Source: Candidatus Rifleibacteriota bacterium
Lineage (GTDB): Bacteria > Riflebacteria > Ozemobacteria > Ozemobacterales > Ozemobacteraceae
Direction of reading: 5' to 3'
Assembly: GCA_029565415.1 (NCBI GenBank)
Contig: JAKQOH010000092.1
Span: forward strand, 29,996-93,995
DNA length: 64,000 bases
Below, piece by piece: positions 53,284 to 61,968 of this stretch (positions are counted from its first letter, which is position 1; each line of letters begins with the position of its first letter). The position numbers and the translations under genes were made by a program. The notes below the pieces were generated by a model, which made no database searches, had not been told where the DNA came from, and saw only the letters and a list, made by a program, of their open reading frames with translations.

Positions 53284-54159
53284 TCAGGAGTTCAGGGTTT
53301 CGAGCCGTTCGATGACGGCCCGTGTGATCCACGACGGCGTGGACGCCCCGGCCGTGACGCCGACGGTCTTCACGCCTCGGAAAAATGCCGGATCAAGTTC
53401 AATAGCTGTTTCTATATGAACGGTGCGCACGCCCCGGGACTCGGCGATCTCGGCGAGCCGGCGGGTGTTCGCGCTGTCCCGGCCCCCGACGACGACCATC
53501 GCGTCGACCTCGGCCGCGAGCTGCTCGACTTCCGCCTGGCGGTTCGAGGTGGCCTTGCAGATCGACCGGATGATCCTGCACTCGGGGATCCGCTCGGAAA
53601 CGGCCTGTGCGATCAGCTCATACTGCTTTTCGTGGAACGTCGTCTGGGCGATCACGATCGCCTTGGGAACGGGCGGGAGGGATGCCACCTCCGCGACGGA
53701 GGCGATCACGAGATGGTTTCCCGGAGCGAAGCTTTGCAAACTCAGGATCTCGGGATGACGGGGATCCCCGACGATGACGACGAAATACCCCTCGCTCACC
53801 GCTGTTTTTATGCGGTTCTGGCTCGATACGACGTGGGGGCAGGTGGCGTCGACGATCGTCAGACCCCGTGCCCGCATCTCGTCGATTTCAGCGACAGGCA
53901 TGCCGTGCGCCCGGATGATCATCGTCCCCGCGGAAACCGATCTCCAGTCGTCGACGCTGCGGATTCCCTTGCTTTCGAGCTCGGCGACGGCCTGGGGGTT
54001 GTGGATCAGGGGGCCGCACGTGTAGATCGGCACGCCGGCTCCAGCCGTCGCAGCCGTGCGCAGAGCCACGTCGATGGCGCGCTGGACGCCCATGCAGAAG
54101 CCCGCGGTTCTGGCGAGTCTGATCTCCACGAGGATCCCCCTTCCTTCCGTTTCGCCCAT
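53284..54159 (-). CDS. ispH: 4-hydroxy-3-methylbut-2-enyl diphosphate reductase IspH
   Basis: The last enzyme of the MEP isoprenoid pathway (EC 1.17.7.4), which reduces HMBPP to IPP and DMAPP with a 4Fe-4S cluster. 291 residues from the ATG at 54159, which has GGAGGT 7 bases upstream; a TTG at 54186 is rejected. The three cluster cysteines are Cys22 (GFCMGV), Cys107 (DATCPHV) and Cys201 (SICKATSNRQ). Substrate motifs are IIRAHG, GDPRHPEILS, QTTFHEKQY and GASTPSW. It is downstream of the TAXI and GGDEF genes and may share their transcript. Confidence 0.97.
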   Translation of the reverse strand: MGETEGRGILVEIRLARTAGFCMGVQRAIDVALRTAATAGAGVPIYTCGPLIHNPQAVAELESKGIRSVDDWRSVSAGTMIIRAHGMPVAEIDEMRARGLTIVDATCPHVVSSQNRIKTAVSEGYFVVIVGDPRHPEILSLQSFAPGNHLVIASVAEVASLPPVPKAIVIAQTTFHEKQYELIAQAVSERIPECRIIRSICKATSNRQAEVEQLAAEVDAMVVVGGRDSANTRRLAEIAESRGVRTVHIETAIELDPAFFRGVKTVGVTAGASTPSWITRAVIERLETLNS

Positions 54160-54197
54160 GATAGCCACCTCCAAACCGCCATGCAAGCGCCCGCGCT

Positions 54198-55217
54198 TCA
54201 GGGAGCCTGGATCAGACGCCGCCGGTAGAAGTCGCGGGCGGCTTCGTGCAGCATGTCGCTCTGGATCCCTTTGAGGGCCTGCTCGAGCGAGATGGCGGCG
54301 GCGGCCGGGCTGAGGCTGGTCAGGTAGGGGGTACGATCGAAGAGCAGTTCGAGAATGCGCGTGGCGAGAGGCCTCTGAAGCTCAGACGTGGTGACGAGAA
54401 GCGCGCGCAGCCCGATCGTCTCCACATCGACCGCCTGGCCGGGGTAGGTGTGTGCGGGGATGGTTTCGGTCTGCCAGAACGGGTGCCGGGCGATCAGGCG
54501 GCGCCGGACGGGCTCCGGGAAGGGCAGCAGACGGATCGGAATACGCCTGGCGAGCAGGGCGACGCCGTCAACGGGAACCCCGCCGCTGTAAAAGACGGCA
54601 TCGACGTACCCCCCCTCGAGCGCCGCCGTCGCTTTCGTGAAGCCGAGATAGCTGGGGGTGAACTCTCCGGCGTGGAGGCCCAGGCCCGCCATGATCATCC
54701 GGGCATTCTCGGCCGTCCCGCTTCCCTCTTCGCCGAGCACGACGTTTTTTCCCCGCAGGTCCGTGAGGGCGGTGATGCCCGAATCCTGCCGCACCGCGAT
54801 ATGGAGCACCTCGGAATACAGCGAGGCGAGGACCCGGAGTTCGGGAAACGGCCTGCCCTCGAAGCGCTCCCGCCCGTGGAAGGCATGCAGGGCGACGTCG
54901 CTCTGGACGAGCGCCAGGGCGATCTCGTGCCGGCGGAGATACTCGATGTTGGCCACCGAGCCGGCCGTCGGTTCCGGAATGGCCACGATCCCGTCGAGGT
55001 GGGCGTTGAACAGGCGGGCCATGGCCGTTCCCAGCGGGTAATACACGCCGTTGATGCTCGCGGTGCCGATCGAGAGGAACCGCTTCACCAGCCGCGTCTC
55101 AATCTGCCCCGCCGCGGATGCCGTGACCGTCGCCGGTTCACCGGAAACGGCGGGGGAACGCGTCGCGATCGTAAGAAGACAGATGTAAATGATTATATAA
55201 TAATTATGATATTTCAT
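54198..55217 (-). CDS. TAXI-family TRAP transporter solute-binding protein
   Basis: 339 residues with an N-terminal signal peptide (YIIIYICLLTIATRSPAVSG). The mature protein has the TAXI hallmarks: FLSIGTASINGVYYPLGTAM, then VPEPTAGSVANIEYL-like IPEPTAGSVANIEYLRRHEI, LALVQSDVALHAFHG and LGEEGSGTAENARMIM. It binds a carboxylate such as glutamate in the periplasm for a TRAP transporter. No TRAP permease (4TM-12TM) gene is adjacent, so it may work with a distant permease or, since its start lies inside the GGDEF gene, as a sensor partner. The first 15 codons are extremely AT-rich. Confidence 0.9.
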   Translation of the reverse strand: MKYHNYYIIIYICLLTIATRSPAVSGEPATVTASAAGQIETRLVKRFLSIGTASINGVYYPLGTAMARLFNAHLDGIVAIPEPTAGSVANIEYLRRHEIALALVQSDVALHAFHGRERFEGRPFPELRVLASLYSEVLHIAVRQDSGITALTDLRGKNVVLGEEGSGTAENARMIMAGLGLHAGEFTPSYLGFTKATAALEGGYVDAVFYSGGVPVDGVALLARRIPIRLLPFPEPVRRRLIARHPFWQTETIPAHTYPGQAVDVETIGLRALLVTTSELQRPLATRILELLFDRTPYLTSLSPAAAAISLEQALKGIQSDMLHEAARDFYRRRLIQAP

Positions 55218-57279
55218 CGGTGTAGATGCTCGTGCAGTTTCTGCCGCGTTCCTTGCAGCGATACAGCGCCTTGTCGGCTTTCCGGATCAGCGTGACCTTG
55301 TCGGCCGCCATGAGAGGGTATTCGGAAATGCCGATGCTGATGCTCACGTGGAGCTGCTCCTCGCCCCACAGGAACGGATGGGAGTTCACGCGCACCCGCA
55401 GACGCTCGGCGAAGATGAGCGCCTGTTCCGCCGTCGTGTGGGGCAGAATGACCGCGAACTCCTCGCCGCCGTACCGGCACGGGATATCCGAGCCACGGAC
55501 GGCATCCCGGATGATCTTGGCCGTTTCCCGGAGCACGTTGTCGCCCTGCTGGTGGCCGTAGGTGTCGTTGAACCGCTTGAAATGGTCGATGTCGAACATG
55601 AGCAGCGCGAGAGGCTCGTCATACCTTTTCGCGCGCTTGATCTCGTCGTCCAGCTTGATCTGGAAATACCGGTGGATGAACAACTGGGTCAGGCCGTCCG
55701 TGATCGCGAGCTCGTGAAGCCGGGCGTTGTCGCTGGACATCGCGACCTGGCTGGCGATGGTCAGCAGAATGTCCTGGTCGTCGATCTGGAAGTTCAGGTT
55801 GTCTGAATAGTCTGAGATATTGATGACGCCGAAGGCCTTCCCCTGGACGATCAGGGGCAGGGCCAGCAGCCGGCCGGGCGTCGCCGCCTCGTGCTCGGGG
55901 GGGTATTTCTTGAACCGCGGGTCGGTGGCGCAGTCGTTCGAAACCACCGGCTGTCCGGTGGAGAGGGCCAGGCCGGCGATCCCTTCCCCGACGCGGAGGG
56001 AGACCCGCTCCTGAAGGTCGGCGGCGGACGGCTGCTCCTCGCCGAACCGGTGGACGCTCCGGAGGACCAGCCGGTCGTCGTGTTCCGCGACCAGCATGAT
56101 CGAGCCCCGTTTCGCGAGGAAGACCGTGACGATGTAGACGAGGGCTTCGTCGAGCGCCTTCTGGTAGGTCGGGGCGTTGTTGATGATCTGGGAGATGCGG
56201 TACATCGCACTCAGCTCGAACACCTTCTTGCGGATGCGGCTCGTCATGTCGTTGAAACAGGAGGCGAGGAACCCGATCTCGTCCCGCCGGTTCGAGGTGA
56301 CGTTGACCTTCAGATCGCCGCCCGAGATCCGGGTCGCCTTGTCGGCGATGGCGATGATGGGCGAGGTGATGCGCATGCTGAATGCCGTGCCGGCCGAAAA
56401 GGCGATGACCATCACGACGAGAATGACCAGGCTGATGTTCCATTTTATCTGGTGAACGATAGAATATACCTCGCCCGCATCCTGGACGACGATGATGCGG
56501 AGGTCGTGATGAAGGATCGGCAGGATCACCGCCACGCGCGGCGGATCCCCGGGAGCCGGGCCGGTGACGTCGTATCCGCCGAACTCGAGGCTCATCAGCC
56601 GTTCGACGAGGCCCGCCGAGGTTCCCTGCGGTTCGAGAAGATTCTCCCCCGATCTCGTCACGAGGAAGTAGCGGAACGTGGTTCCCAGCATCATGCCTTC
56701 GAGCGTCTTGCGCAGCTTGAGGAACGAGGCGGTCACGACCAGGGTGGGCGAGCCGGCGGTCTCGCGCAGCGGCAGACGGATGGCGAACGAGCCCTGGCCG
56801 AACCGGACGGTATCGCTCCCTGTCAGGACCTGCCGCTCGATATCGGTCAGGCCGGTGATTTCCCCGACGGTTTTCGCCGAGTGGGCGAGAATCGCGCCGT
56901 CCGTGGCGCACAGGACGATCCGGTCGATGAATTCGTAACTGAAATCCATCTGCCGCAGGGCCTCTACAGCCTCGGGCGAGGTGGGGACGGCCAGGCGGGC
57001 ATCGTTCCGCAGATGGCGCGCGAGCTCTTCGTAGGTCGTGACATACCGGTCGATTTCGGCCTTCACCTGCTGCACAGCCTGGAGATTGCTTTTGATCAGC
57101 AGGTCCCTCGTGATCCCCGTGAGGACGGAGACGGCGTAGAAGCCGAGAATGGCGAGGGGAACGAGCGAGATCAGGAAAATGCCCAGCCAGGTTTTGACCT
57201 TGATGCTGTGAAGCGGGGAGATGCGCTGCGGCGGCCGTTCGCCAGACTCGGCGGCCGTCCGGATAGGTTCGCTGGACAC
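55204..57279 (-). CDS. Membrane diguanylate cyclase with HAMP, GAF and GGDEF domains
   Basis: 691 residues from a GTG at 57279 with AGAGGGG upstream. Membrane helix (about 28-50), Cache-like periplasmic region (51-280), second helix (about 283-303), HAMP (304-358, RITSPIIAIADKATRISGGD), GAF (about 375-520) and a C-terminal GGDEF. The active motif is GGEEF at 604-608, and an inhibitory site RxxD (RGSD) lies the usual five residues before it, so it should make c-di-GMP under product inhibition. It overlaps the TAXI-protein gene by 14 bases, suggesting that ligand-bound TAXI protein may signal through it (inference). Confidence 0.94.
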   Translation of the reverse strand: MSSEPIRTAAESGERPPQRISPLHSIKVKTWLGIFLISLVPLAILGFYAVSVLTGITRDLLIKSNLQAVQQVKAEIDRYVTTYEELARHLRNDARLAVPTSPEAVEALRQMDFSYEFIDRIVLCATDGAILAHSAKTVGEITGLTDIERQVLTGSDTVRFGQGSFAIRLPLRETAGSPTLVVTASFLKLRKTLEGMMLGTTFRYFLVTRSGENLLEPQGTSAGLVERLMSLEFGGYDVTGPAPGDPPRVAVILPILHHDLRIIVVQDAGEVYSIVHQIKWNISLVILVVMVIAFSAGTAFSMRITSPIIAIADKATRISGGDLKVNVTSNRRDEIGFLASCFNDMTSRIRKKVFELSAMYRISQIINNAPTYQKALDEALVYIVTVFLAKRGSIMLVAEHDDRLVLRSVHRFGEEQPSAADLQERVSLRVGEGIAGLALSTGQPVVSNDCATDPRFKKYPPEHEAATPGRLLALPLIVQGKAFGVINISDYSDNLNFQIDDQDILLTIASQVAMSSDNARLHELAITDGLTQLFIHRYFQIKLDDEIKRAKRYDEPLALLMFDIDHFKRFNDTYGHQQGDNVLRETAKIIRDAVRGSDIPCRYGGEEFAVILPHTTAEQALIFAERLRVRVNSHPFLWGEEQLHVSISIGISEYPLMAADKVTLIRKADKALYRCKERGRNCTSIYTDEIS

Positions 57280-57392
57280 CGGTATCCCCTCTCTTTGCGT
57301 CGTTCTGTCCGCAGCATGCGGCCTCGCGCCGTTCTCATGCTACCCGACACCTCGCCACTCTGGCAAGCCGCGCGATGTTTGGCCAAAAAAGG

Positions 57393-57398
57393 TATACT
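57393..57398 (+). promoter_or_regulatory. Possible -10 for the polyferredoxin gene
   Basis: TATACT (57393-57398) lies 35 bp before the ATG at 57433. No good -35 is present at the right distance. The gap 57280-57432 shows no other feature. Confidence 0.4.
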
Positions 57399-57432
57399 CT
57401 GGTCGGAGAGAAAGGGTTTCGGGAGTGAGAGT

Positions 57433-58701
57433 ATGGGTCATCACACGATGAAAGACGCATACGCGCGGATGACGGAGCGCCTCAACCGCCATCCGCAGGG
57501 CGCGCCGCCGTCGGATCTTCTCGCGGCCATCCTGCGCATGCTCGTGTCGGAACGCGAGGCCGGCCTGATCGCCGCCCTGCCGATGCGCCCCTTCACCGCC
57601 GCCGCCGCCGCCCGCCGTTGGAAGATGGATGCCGCCTCTGCCGAGGGCGTGCTTGCGGAACTGGCTCATCGCGCGCTTCTGGTGGATATTCCGGGGCCGG
57701 ACGGGCTCGTCTACATCCTGCCCCCCCCGATGGCCGGATTTTTCGAGTTTTCCCTGATGCGGGTGCGGGATGACCTCGACCAGAAGGTGCTCAGCGAACT
57801 GTTCTACCAGTATGTCAACGTCGAGGACGAGTTCATCCGGGGGCTGATCGTCGGCGGCACCACGCACATCGGCCGCGTCTTCGTCGACGAGGGCGCGCTT
57901 CCCGTCGCGCCGTCCCTGGAAGTTCTCGATTGGGAGCGCTCGTCACGGATGATCGCGGATGCGACGGACGTCGCCGTCGGTATCTGCTACTGCCGTCACA
58001 AGATGCAGCACGTCGGAAAAGCCTGTGATGCGCCTCAGGACACCTGCCTGACGTTGAACATGGTCGCCGGCTCGCTCATTCGGCACGGCCACGCCCGTGA
58101 AATCACGAAGGATGAGGCGATGCGGGTGATCGAGACCAGCCGTGAGCGGCATCTCGTCCAGTTCGGCGAAAACGTCCGGACGGGGGTGAACTTCATCTGC
58201 AACTGTTGCGGCTGCTGCTGCGAGGCGCTGGTCGGATACCGGAAGTTCTCGACGCTCCGCCCGGTCCATCCCGCGCCCTTTCTGCCGGCTTTTGCAGGGG
58301 AAGACCGCTGCCGGGCCTGCGGGAAATGCGCGCGTCTCTGCCCCGTCGGCGCCTGGTCGGTCGAAGGGGGCCGCCCCGGGCTGGATGCCTCGTTGTGCCT
58401 CGGATGCGGTGTCTGCGTGCGGGGCTGTCCATTCGGGGCCCTGCGCCTGACCCGGCAGGAACGGGGACCGATCACGCCGGTCGATACGGCCGAACGGGTC
58501 GTGCGGATGGCGGTCGAACGCGGAAAGCTCCAGAACTTCATTTTCGACAACCGCCTCCACTTCAGTCACCGGGCGATGGGGGCCCTGTTCGGTGCGGTGC
58601 TGAGGCTCCCCCCGGTGAAGCGGACCCTGGCCGCCGGGCAACTCGGCTCGGCCTATCTCGACCGCCTCATCGCCCTCGCCCGCCTCCCCGAAACCGATTG
58701 A
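57433..58701 (+). CDS. 4Fe-4S ferredoxin-domain protein, unknown reaction
   Basis: 422 residues from the ATG at 57433 (GGGAG 7 bases upstream); longer in-frame readings are antisense to the GGDEF gene. The N-terminal half is helical and winged-helix-like (RPFTAAAAARRWKMDAASAE). A middle cysteine set is GICYCRHKMQHVGKACDAPQ then TCLTLN, followed by NFICNCCGCCCEAL, and near the C terminus are two classic clusters, CRACGKCARLCPVGAW and CLGCGVCVRGCPFGAL. Similar proteins occur in anaerobes as electron carriers or oxidoreductase subunits. It stands alone, divergent from the GGDEF gene. The reaction is unknown. Confidence 0.8.
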   Translation: MGHHTMKDAYARMTERLNRHPQGAPPSDLLAAILRMLVSEREAGLIAALPMRPFTAAAAARRWKMDAASAEGVLAELAHRALLVDIPGPDGLVYILPPPMAGFFEFSLMRVRDDLDQKVLSELFYQYVNVEDEFIRGLIVGGTTHIGRVFVDEGALPVAPSLEVLDWERSSRMIADATDVAVGICYCRHKMQHVGKACDAPQDTCLTLNMVAGSLIRHGHAREITKDEAMRVIETSRERHLVQFGENVRTGVNFICNCCGCCCEALVGYRKFSTLRPVHPAPFLPAFAGEDRCRACGKCARLCPVGAWSVEGGRPGLDASLCLGCGVCVRGCPFGALRLTRQERGPITPVDTAERVVRMAVERGKLQNFIFDNRLHFSHRAMGALFGAVLRLPPVKRTLAAGQLGSAYLDRLIALARLPETD

Positions 58702-58723
58702 TTATATAATATATGTAATTTTA

Positions 58724-58786
58724 CCACAGAGGCACAGAGGAAGGACAACCTGAATTCCCCCTCTGTGTCTCCGTGTCTCTGTGGTG
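58724..58786. repeat. Inverted repeat of CACAGAGGCACAGAG-type units
   Basis: CCACAGAGGCACAGAGG (58724-58740) faces CCTCTGTGTCTCCGTG... ending CTCTGTGGTG (58760-58786). It is the same dispersed family as 2095-2311. Between two convergent genes it could serve as a bidirectional terminator. An AT-rich run (58698-58722) precedes it. Confidence 0.75.
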
Positions 58787-58821
58787 CGTCCTTCCGCTTT
58801 CCTGGTGGTCGGGGCGCGTCG

Positions 58822-59877
58822 TCAGTGTCTGGGGGCGCGGTCGAGGCCGCCGTCTTTGATCCAGACGGCGAGACGTTTCATCCCTTCCTCGATACCGACA
58901 TGGGGCTCATAGCCGAGATCCCGCCGTGCGGCGGTGAGGTCGAACCAGTGGGCGGTCGACATCTCGCGGGCCATGAACCGGGTCAGTTTCGGTTCGCCCT
59001 TCAGCCGGAAAAGCCCGTAGACGAGCTCCAGCAGACCGCCGATCAGCCAGCCTATCGTTGGCGATATAGAACGTGTCAGGGGAGGCACGCCGGCGGCGCC
59101 GATCATCATGTTCACGATATCCCAGAGTGGGCGCGGATCGCCATTCGAGATGAAATACGCCTTCCCCGCGACGGGCGAGCCCGGTTCGAGCCGCTCGGCC
59201 GCGAGGATATGCGCCTCGGCGGCGTTGTCGACGTACACCGTGTCGACCTTGTTCGTGTTGTCGCCGATCATCACCAGCCGGCCGGCCTTCGCCGACGCGA
59301 CCATCCGGGGCGCGAGATGGTTGTCCCCGGGGCCCCAGATCAGGTGGGGCCGCAGCGCGACGGTCGCGAGGTCGGGGCCATTCGCGGCGAGCACGTGCCT
59401 CTCCGCGATCGCCTTCGTCGCCGGGTAGTGGGTCTCGTAATGGTCGGGATACGGCACCGACTCGGTGGCGTTTTCCATGTCGTTCCCATCAAACACCACG
59501 CTCGGCGAACTGGTATAGACCAGACGCCGGATGCCGAGGCTGCGGCAGGCGGCGACGACGTTCTCCGTCCCGGTGACGTTGGCCCGGTGATACTCCTCAT
59601 ACGGGCCCCAGATACCGGGTTTCGATGCGACATGGAAGACGAGGTCGCAGCCCCGGCAGGCTTCGAGCACGGCCGCGGGATCGGCGAGATCGCCGCTGAC
59701 GCACTCGGCGCCGAGCTGTTCGAGTTCCGGATACGTGCCGCGCGAAAAGCTGCGGACCGGCAGGCCGCGCTCGCGGAGCATCTTCACGAGCGTTTTCCCG
59801 AGGAAGCCGCCGCCTCCCGTGACGAGGATCTTTTTGCTGGCTTTCAGTCCCGGATCGGCGATGCGGATGTCGCTCAT
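58822..59877 (-). CDS. oleD: OleD-like NAD(P)-dependent 2-alkyl-3-ketoacid reductase
   Basis: A 351-residue extended SDR. NAD(P) motif ILVTGGGGFLGKTLVKMLRE near residues 17-36; catalytic YxxxK in HYPATKAIAERHV; RPHLIWGPGDNHLAPRM follows, typical of the 3-beta-HSD/OleD group. In olefin biosynthesis, OleD reduces the beta-keto acid made by OleA to a beta-hydroxy acid, the substrate of OleC. It is the last gene of the ole cluster, 18 bp after oleC. The assignment to OleD rather than another sterol-type reductase rests on the neighbours. Confidence 0.9.
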   Translation of the reverse strand: MSDIRIADPGLKASKKILVTGGGGFLGKTLVKMLRERGLPVRSFSRGTYPELEQLGAECVSGDLADPAAVLEACRGCDLVFHVASKPGIWGPYEEYHRANVTGTENVVAACRSLGIRRLVYTSSPSVVFDGNDMENATESVPYPDHYETHYPATKAIAERHVLAANGPDLATVALRPHLIWGPGDNHLAPRMVASAKAGRLVMIGDNTNKVDTVYVDNAAEAHILAAERLEPGSPVAGKAYFISNGDPRPLWDIVNMMIGAAGVPPLTRSISPTIGWLIGGLLELVYGLFRLKGEPKLTRFMAREMSTAHWFDLTAARRDLGYEPHVGIEEGMKRLAVWIKDGGLDRAPRH

Positions 59878-59895
59878 GTCGTGCTCCTGATGGGT

Positions 59896-61557
59896 TCAGT
59901 GTTTGAGGTGTTCCGCCGCCCACACCGCGAGCTTCTCACGGCCGATCTTGGCATTGTGGCGGATATCCACCGGGAATTCCGGGTGGAAGAGGAAGGTGGT
60001 GATCTCCCGTGTGTGCTCGTGAGCGGCTCCGAGAGCCCGAAGTTCCGAGATGAGGGCCGGCTGATCGGCCGTGCCGGCGTTTTTCTCGAGCTCGACGCAC
60101 AACACCGGCGTCTGGCGGCCGCGCGTGCTGATCCCGACCAGGGCCGTGCGGTACACCTTGGGGTGCTGATTGAATACGGCCTCGCATGGAATCGTGAACA
60201 GCGTCCGGTTCGCGGTTTCCACGCGGTGCGATTTCCGGCCGCAGAACCAGAGCCGGCCGCTCGCGTCGATCCGGCCGCAGTCGCCCATCCGGTGCCAGAC
60301 CGTGCCGTCGGCCGCACGGATCTTCGCCAGGGCCGTCGCCTCGGGCCGCTCGTGATACTCCCGCGTGACGATCGGCCCGCTTACGGCGATCTCGCCCGTC
60401 ACCCCGGTCGGCAGCACGAGCTCTTCCGACCAGGTCGGGATCGGCTCGTCCGTGATCCGGATGATCCGGACCGCGACCTCGGGAACATGCCGCCCGATGC
60501 AGGTGCCGCCGCCCCGGGACGTTTCCGCGGCCGTGTCGCCCAGGATCTCGTGGCTGCCGATGTCGCTGACCGGCAGGGCCTCCGTCGCGCCATACGGGGT
60601 GTGGATCTGCGTCGTTTCGGGCAGCATCTTCTGGAACCGCGCCAGGACGTCATTCCGTGCCGGGGCGCCGCAGGAGATGACGGTGCGCAGCGTCGGAAGC
60701 TTGATGCCGTGCGCTTCCCCGTAGCGGCTCAGGGTGTTGACGAGGGCGGGGGAGCCGAACATCACGGTCGCGCCGTTGTTCTCGATCGCCTCGATCAGCT
60801 TCACGGGATCCGCATCGGCCGGCCGGGTCGCGTCCATATCGGGGATGACGACGGTCGTGCCGAGGCAGGCGTCGAGCAGGGCGAACAGCGGGAAGGTGGC
60901 CAGATCGACGTCGTGCTCGTCGAACCGATACAACTCCTGGATGAACTTCACCTGGTGCATCAGGATGTTATGCGTATACACCGCGCCTTTGGAAACGCCC
61001 GTGCTGCCGCTGGTGAACATGATCGCCCCCGTCTCGTCGCCCATATGCTCGATGGGGAACGGCGAGCCGTCCGGATCCCGTGTTTCGGCGAGCGTGGAGC
61101 CGCCCCAGAACAGCCGCCGTCCGTGCGTGACGCAGATGCGGATCGTGGCCGGCGACCAGCGCAGGAGCACGCGGGCGGCGTGGGCTTTCGTCACGCCGAT
61201 GAAGGCTTCGGGAGCCGCTTCCCCGAGACATTTGCCCAGGTTCTGGATGCCGATGCCCGGGTCGATCAACACGATGACGGCCCCGAGCTTGAACAGGGCG
61301 AACGTCGCCGCGAAGAACTCCAGGCTCGGCGTCAGCATCAGCGCGGTGCGCATGCCACGCCGGATGCCGAGCTTCTGGAACCCCCGCGCGTGCCGGTTGC
61401 TTTCTTCCTCGAGCTGCCGGAACGTCAGGTGGGTGTACGAAACCCGGCCTGAGGCGTCACGGCCCTGCGGAAACACGACGGCCCGCTTGCTCGGGAGCCT
61501 TCCGGCCCAGTCCCGGATGAAGGTGGCCATGTTCACGGGCTGTTGCGGCATGTTCAT
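59896..61557 (-). CDS. oleC: OleC-like beta-lactone synthetase (AMP-binding)
   Basis: A 553-residue ANL-superfamily enzyme. ATP motif MFTSGSTGVSKGAVYTHN, A5-type segment IHTPYGATEALPVSDIG, the hinge aspartate region WHRMGDCGRIDASGRLWFCG and the C-terminal lysine in DIRHNAKIGREKLAVWA. OleC activates beta-hydroxy acids with ATP and closes them to beta-lactones. AGAGG lies 7 bases before the ATG at 61557. It is not a simple acyl-CoA ligase, judging by the ole context. It follows the CGGC gene by 33 bp. Confidence 0.92.
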   Translation of the reverse strand: MNMPQQPVNMATFIRDWAGRLPSKRAVVFPQGRDASGRVSYTHLTFRQLEEESNRHARGFQKLGIRRGMRTALMLTPSLEFFAATFALFKLGAVIVLIDPGIGIQNLGKCLGEAAPEAFIGVTKAHAARVLLRWSPATIRICVTHGRRLFWGGSTLAETRDPDGSPFPIEHMGDETGAIMFTSGSTGVSKGAVYTHNILMHQVKFIQELYRFDEHDVDLATFPLFALLDACLGTTVVIPDMDATRPADADPVKLIEAIENNGATVMFGSPALVNTLSRYGEAHGIKLPTLRTVISCGAPARNDVLARFQKMLPETTQIHTPYGATEALPVSDIGSHEILGDTAAETSRGGGTCIGRHVPEVAVRIIRITDEPIPTWSEELVLPTGVTGEIAVSGPIVTREYHERPEATALAKIRAADGTVWHRMGDCGRIDASGRLWFCGRKSHRVETANRTLFTIPCEAVFNQHPKVYRTALVGISTRGRQTPVLCVELEKNAGTADQPALISELRALGAAHEHTREITTFLFHPEFPVDIRHNAKIGREKLAVWAAEHLKH

Positions 61558-61590
61558 GTGACGGCCTCTATATAAATGTAGTGATGTATA

Positions 61591-61920
61591 TCAGTGAGTG
61601 TAATCGAGAAGCCTGACGGGGTTCTCGAGACCCTGTTCGACGGAGTTCCTGATGGCCTCGAAATGCGGGCAGGAAAAGCCGAGCGGGGTGCCCTTCCGCA
61701 TGCACGAGGCAAAAGCGACGGCCTCGGCCCCGCGCTCGATCAGCAGGTTCACCCGGGCGAGAACGGACTTGCCGGGGCAGCCGCCGCAGGAGACGAAGCC
61801 GATGATCTGGGACGGGCCGAACTCGGCGAAGGCGCCTTTCCCGGCCGCAGCAAAGACGAAATCCGCCGTTCCGGGGCAGTATTCCTCGGTCTGCCGGCAG
61901 CGGATGATGCCAACCTTCAT
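61591..61920 (-). CDS. CGGC-domain protein inserted in the ole cluster
   Basis: A 109-residue protein with the CGGC family pattern: MKVGIIRCRQTEEYCPGTAD at the start, the defining FVSCGGCPGKSVLARVNLL in the middle, and a later ASCMRKGTPLGFSCPHFEAI. The cysteines could bind metal or an Fe-S cluster. It lies between oleB (48 bp) and oleC (33 bp) on the same strand, so it is expected to be co-expressed with them. Its role in olefin synthesis is unknown. A larger overlapping frame at 61568-62731 is antisense noise. Confidence 0.88.
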   Translation of the reverse strand: MKVGIIRCRQTEEYCPGTADFVFAAAGKGAFAEFGPSQIIGFVSCGGCPGKSVLARVNLLIERGAEAVAFASCMRKGTPLGFSCPHFEAIRNSVEQGLENPVRLLDYTH

Positions 61921-61968
61921 CGGTGCAACCTGCTTTCAACCCCGCGGGGGTGCATGATTCCGGGAGGA

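Noticed and set aside
55891..57432. Upstream extension of the polyferredoxin frame to 936 codons
   Set aside because: It is antisense to the GGDEF gene. The ATG at 57433 has a ribosome site.
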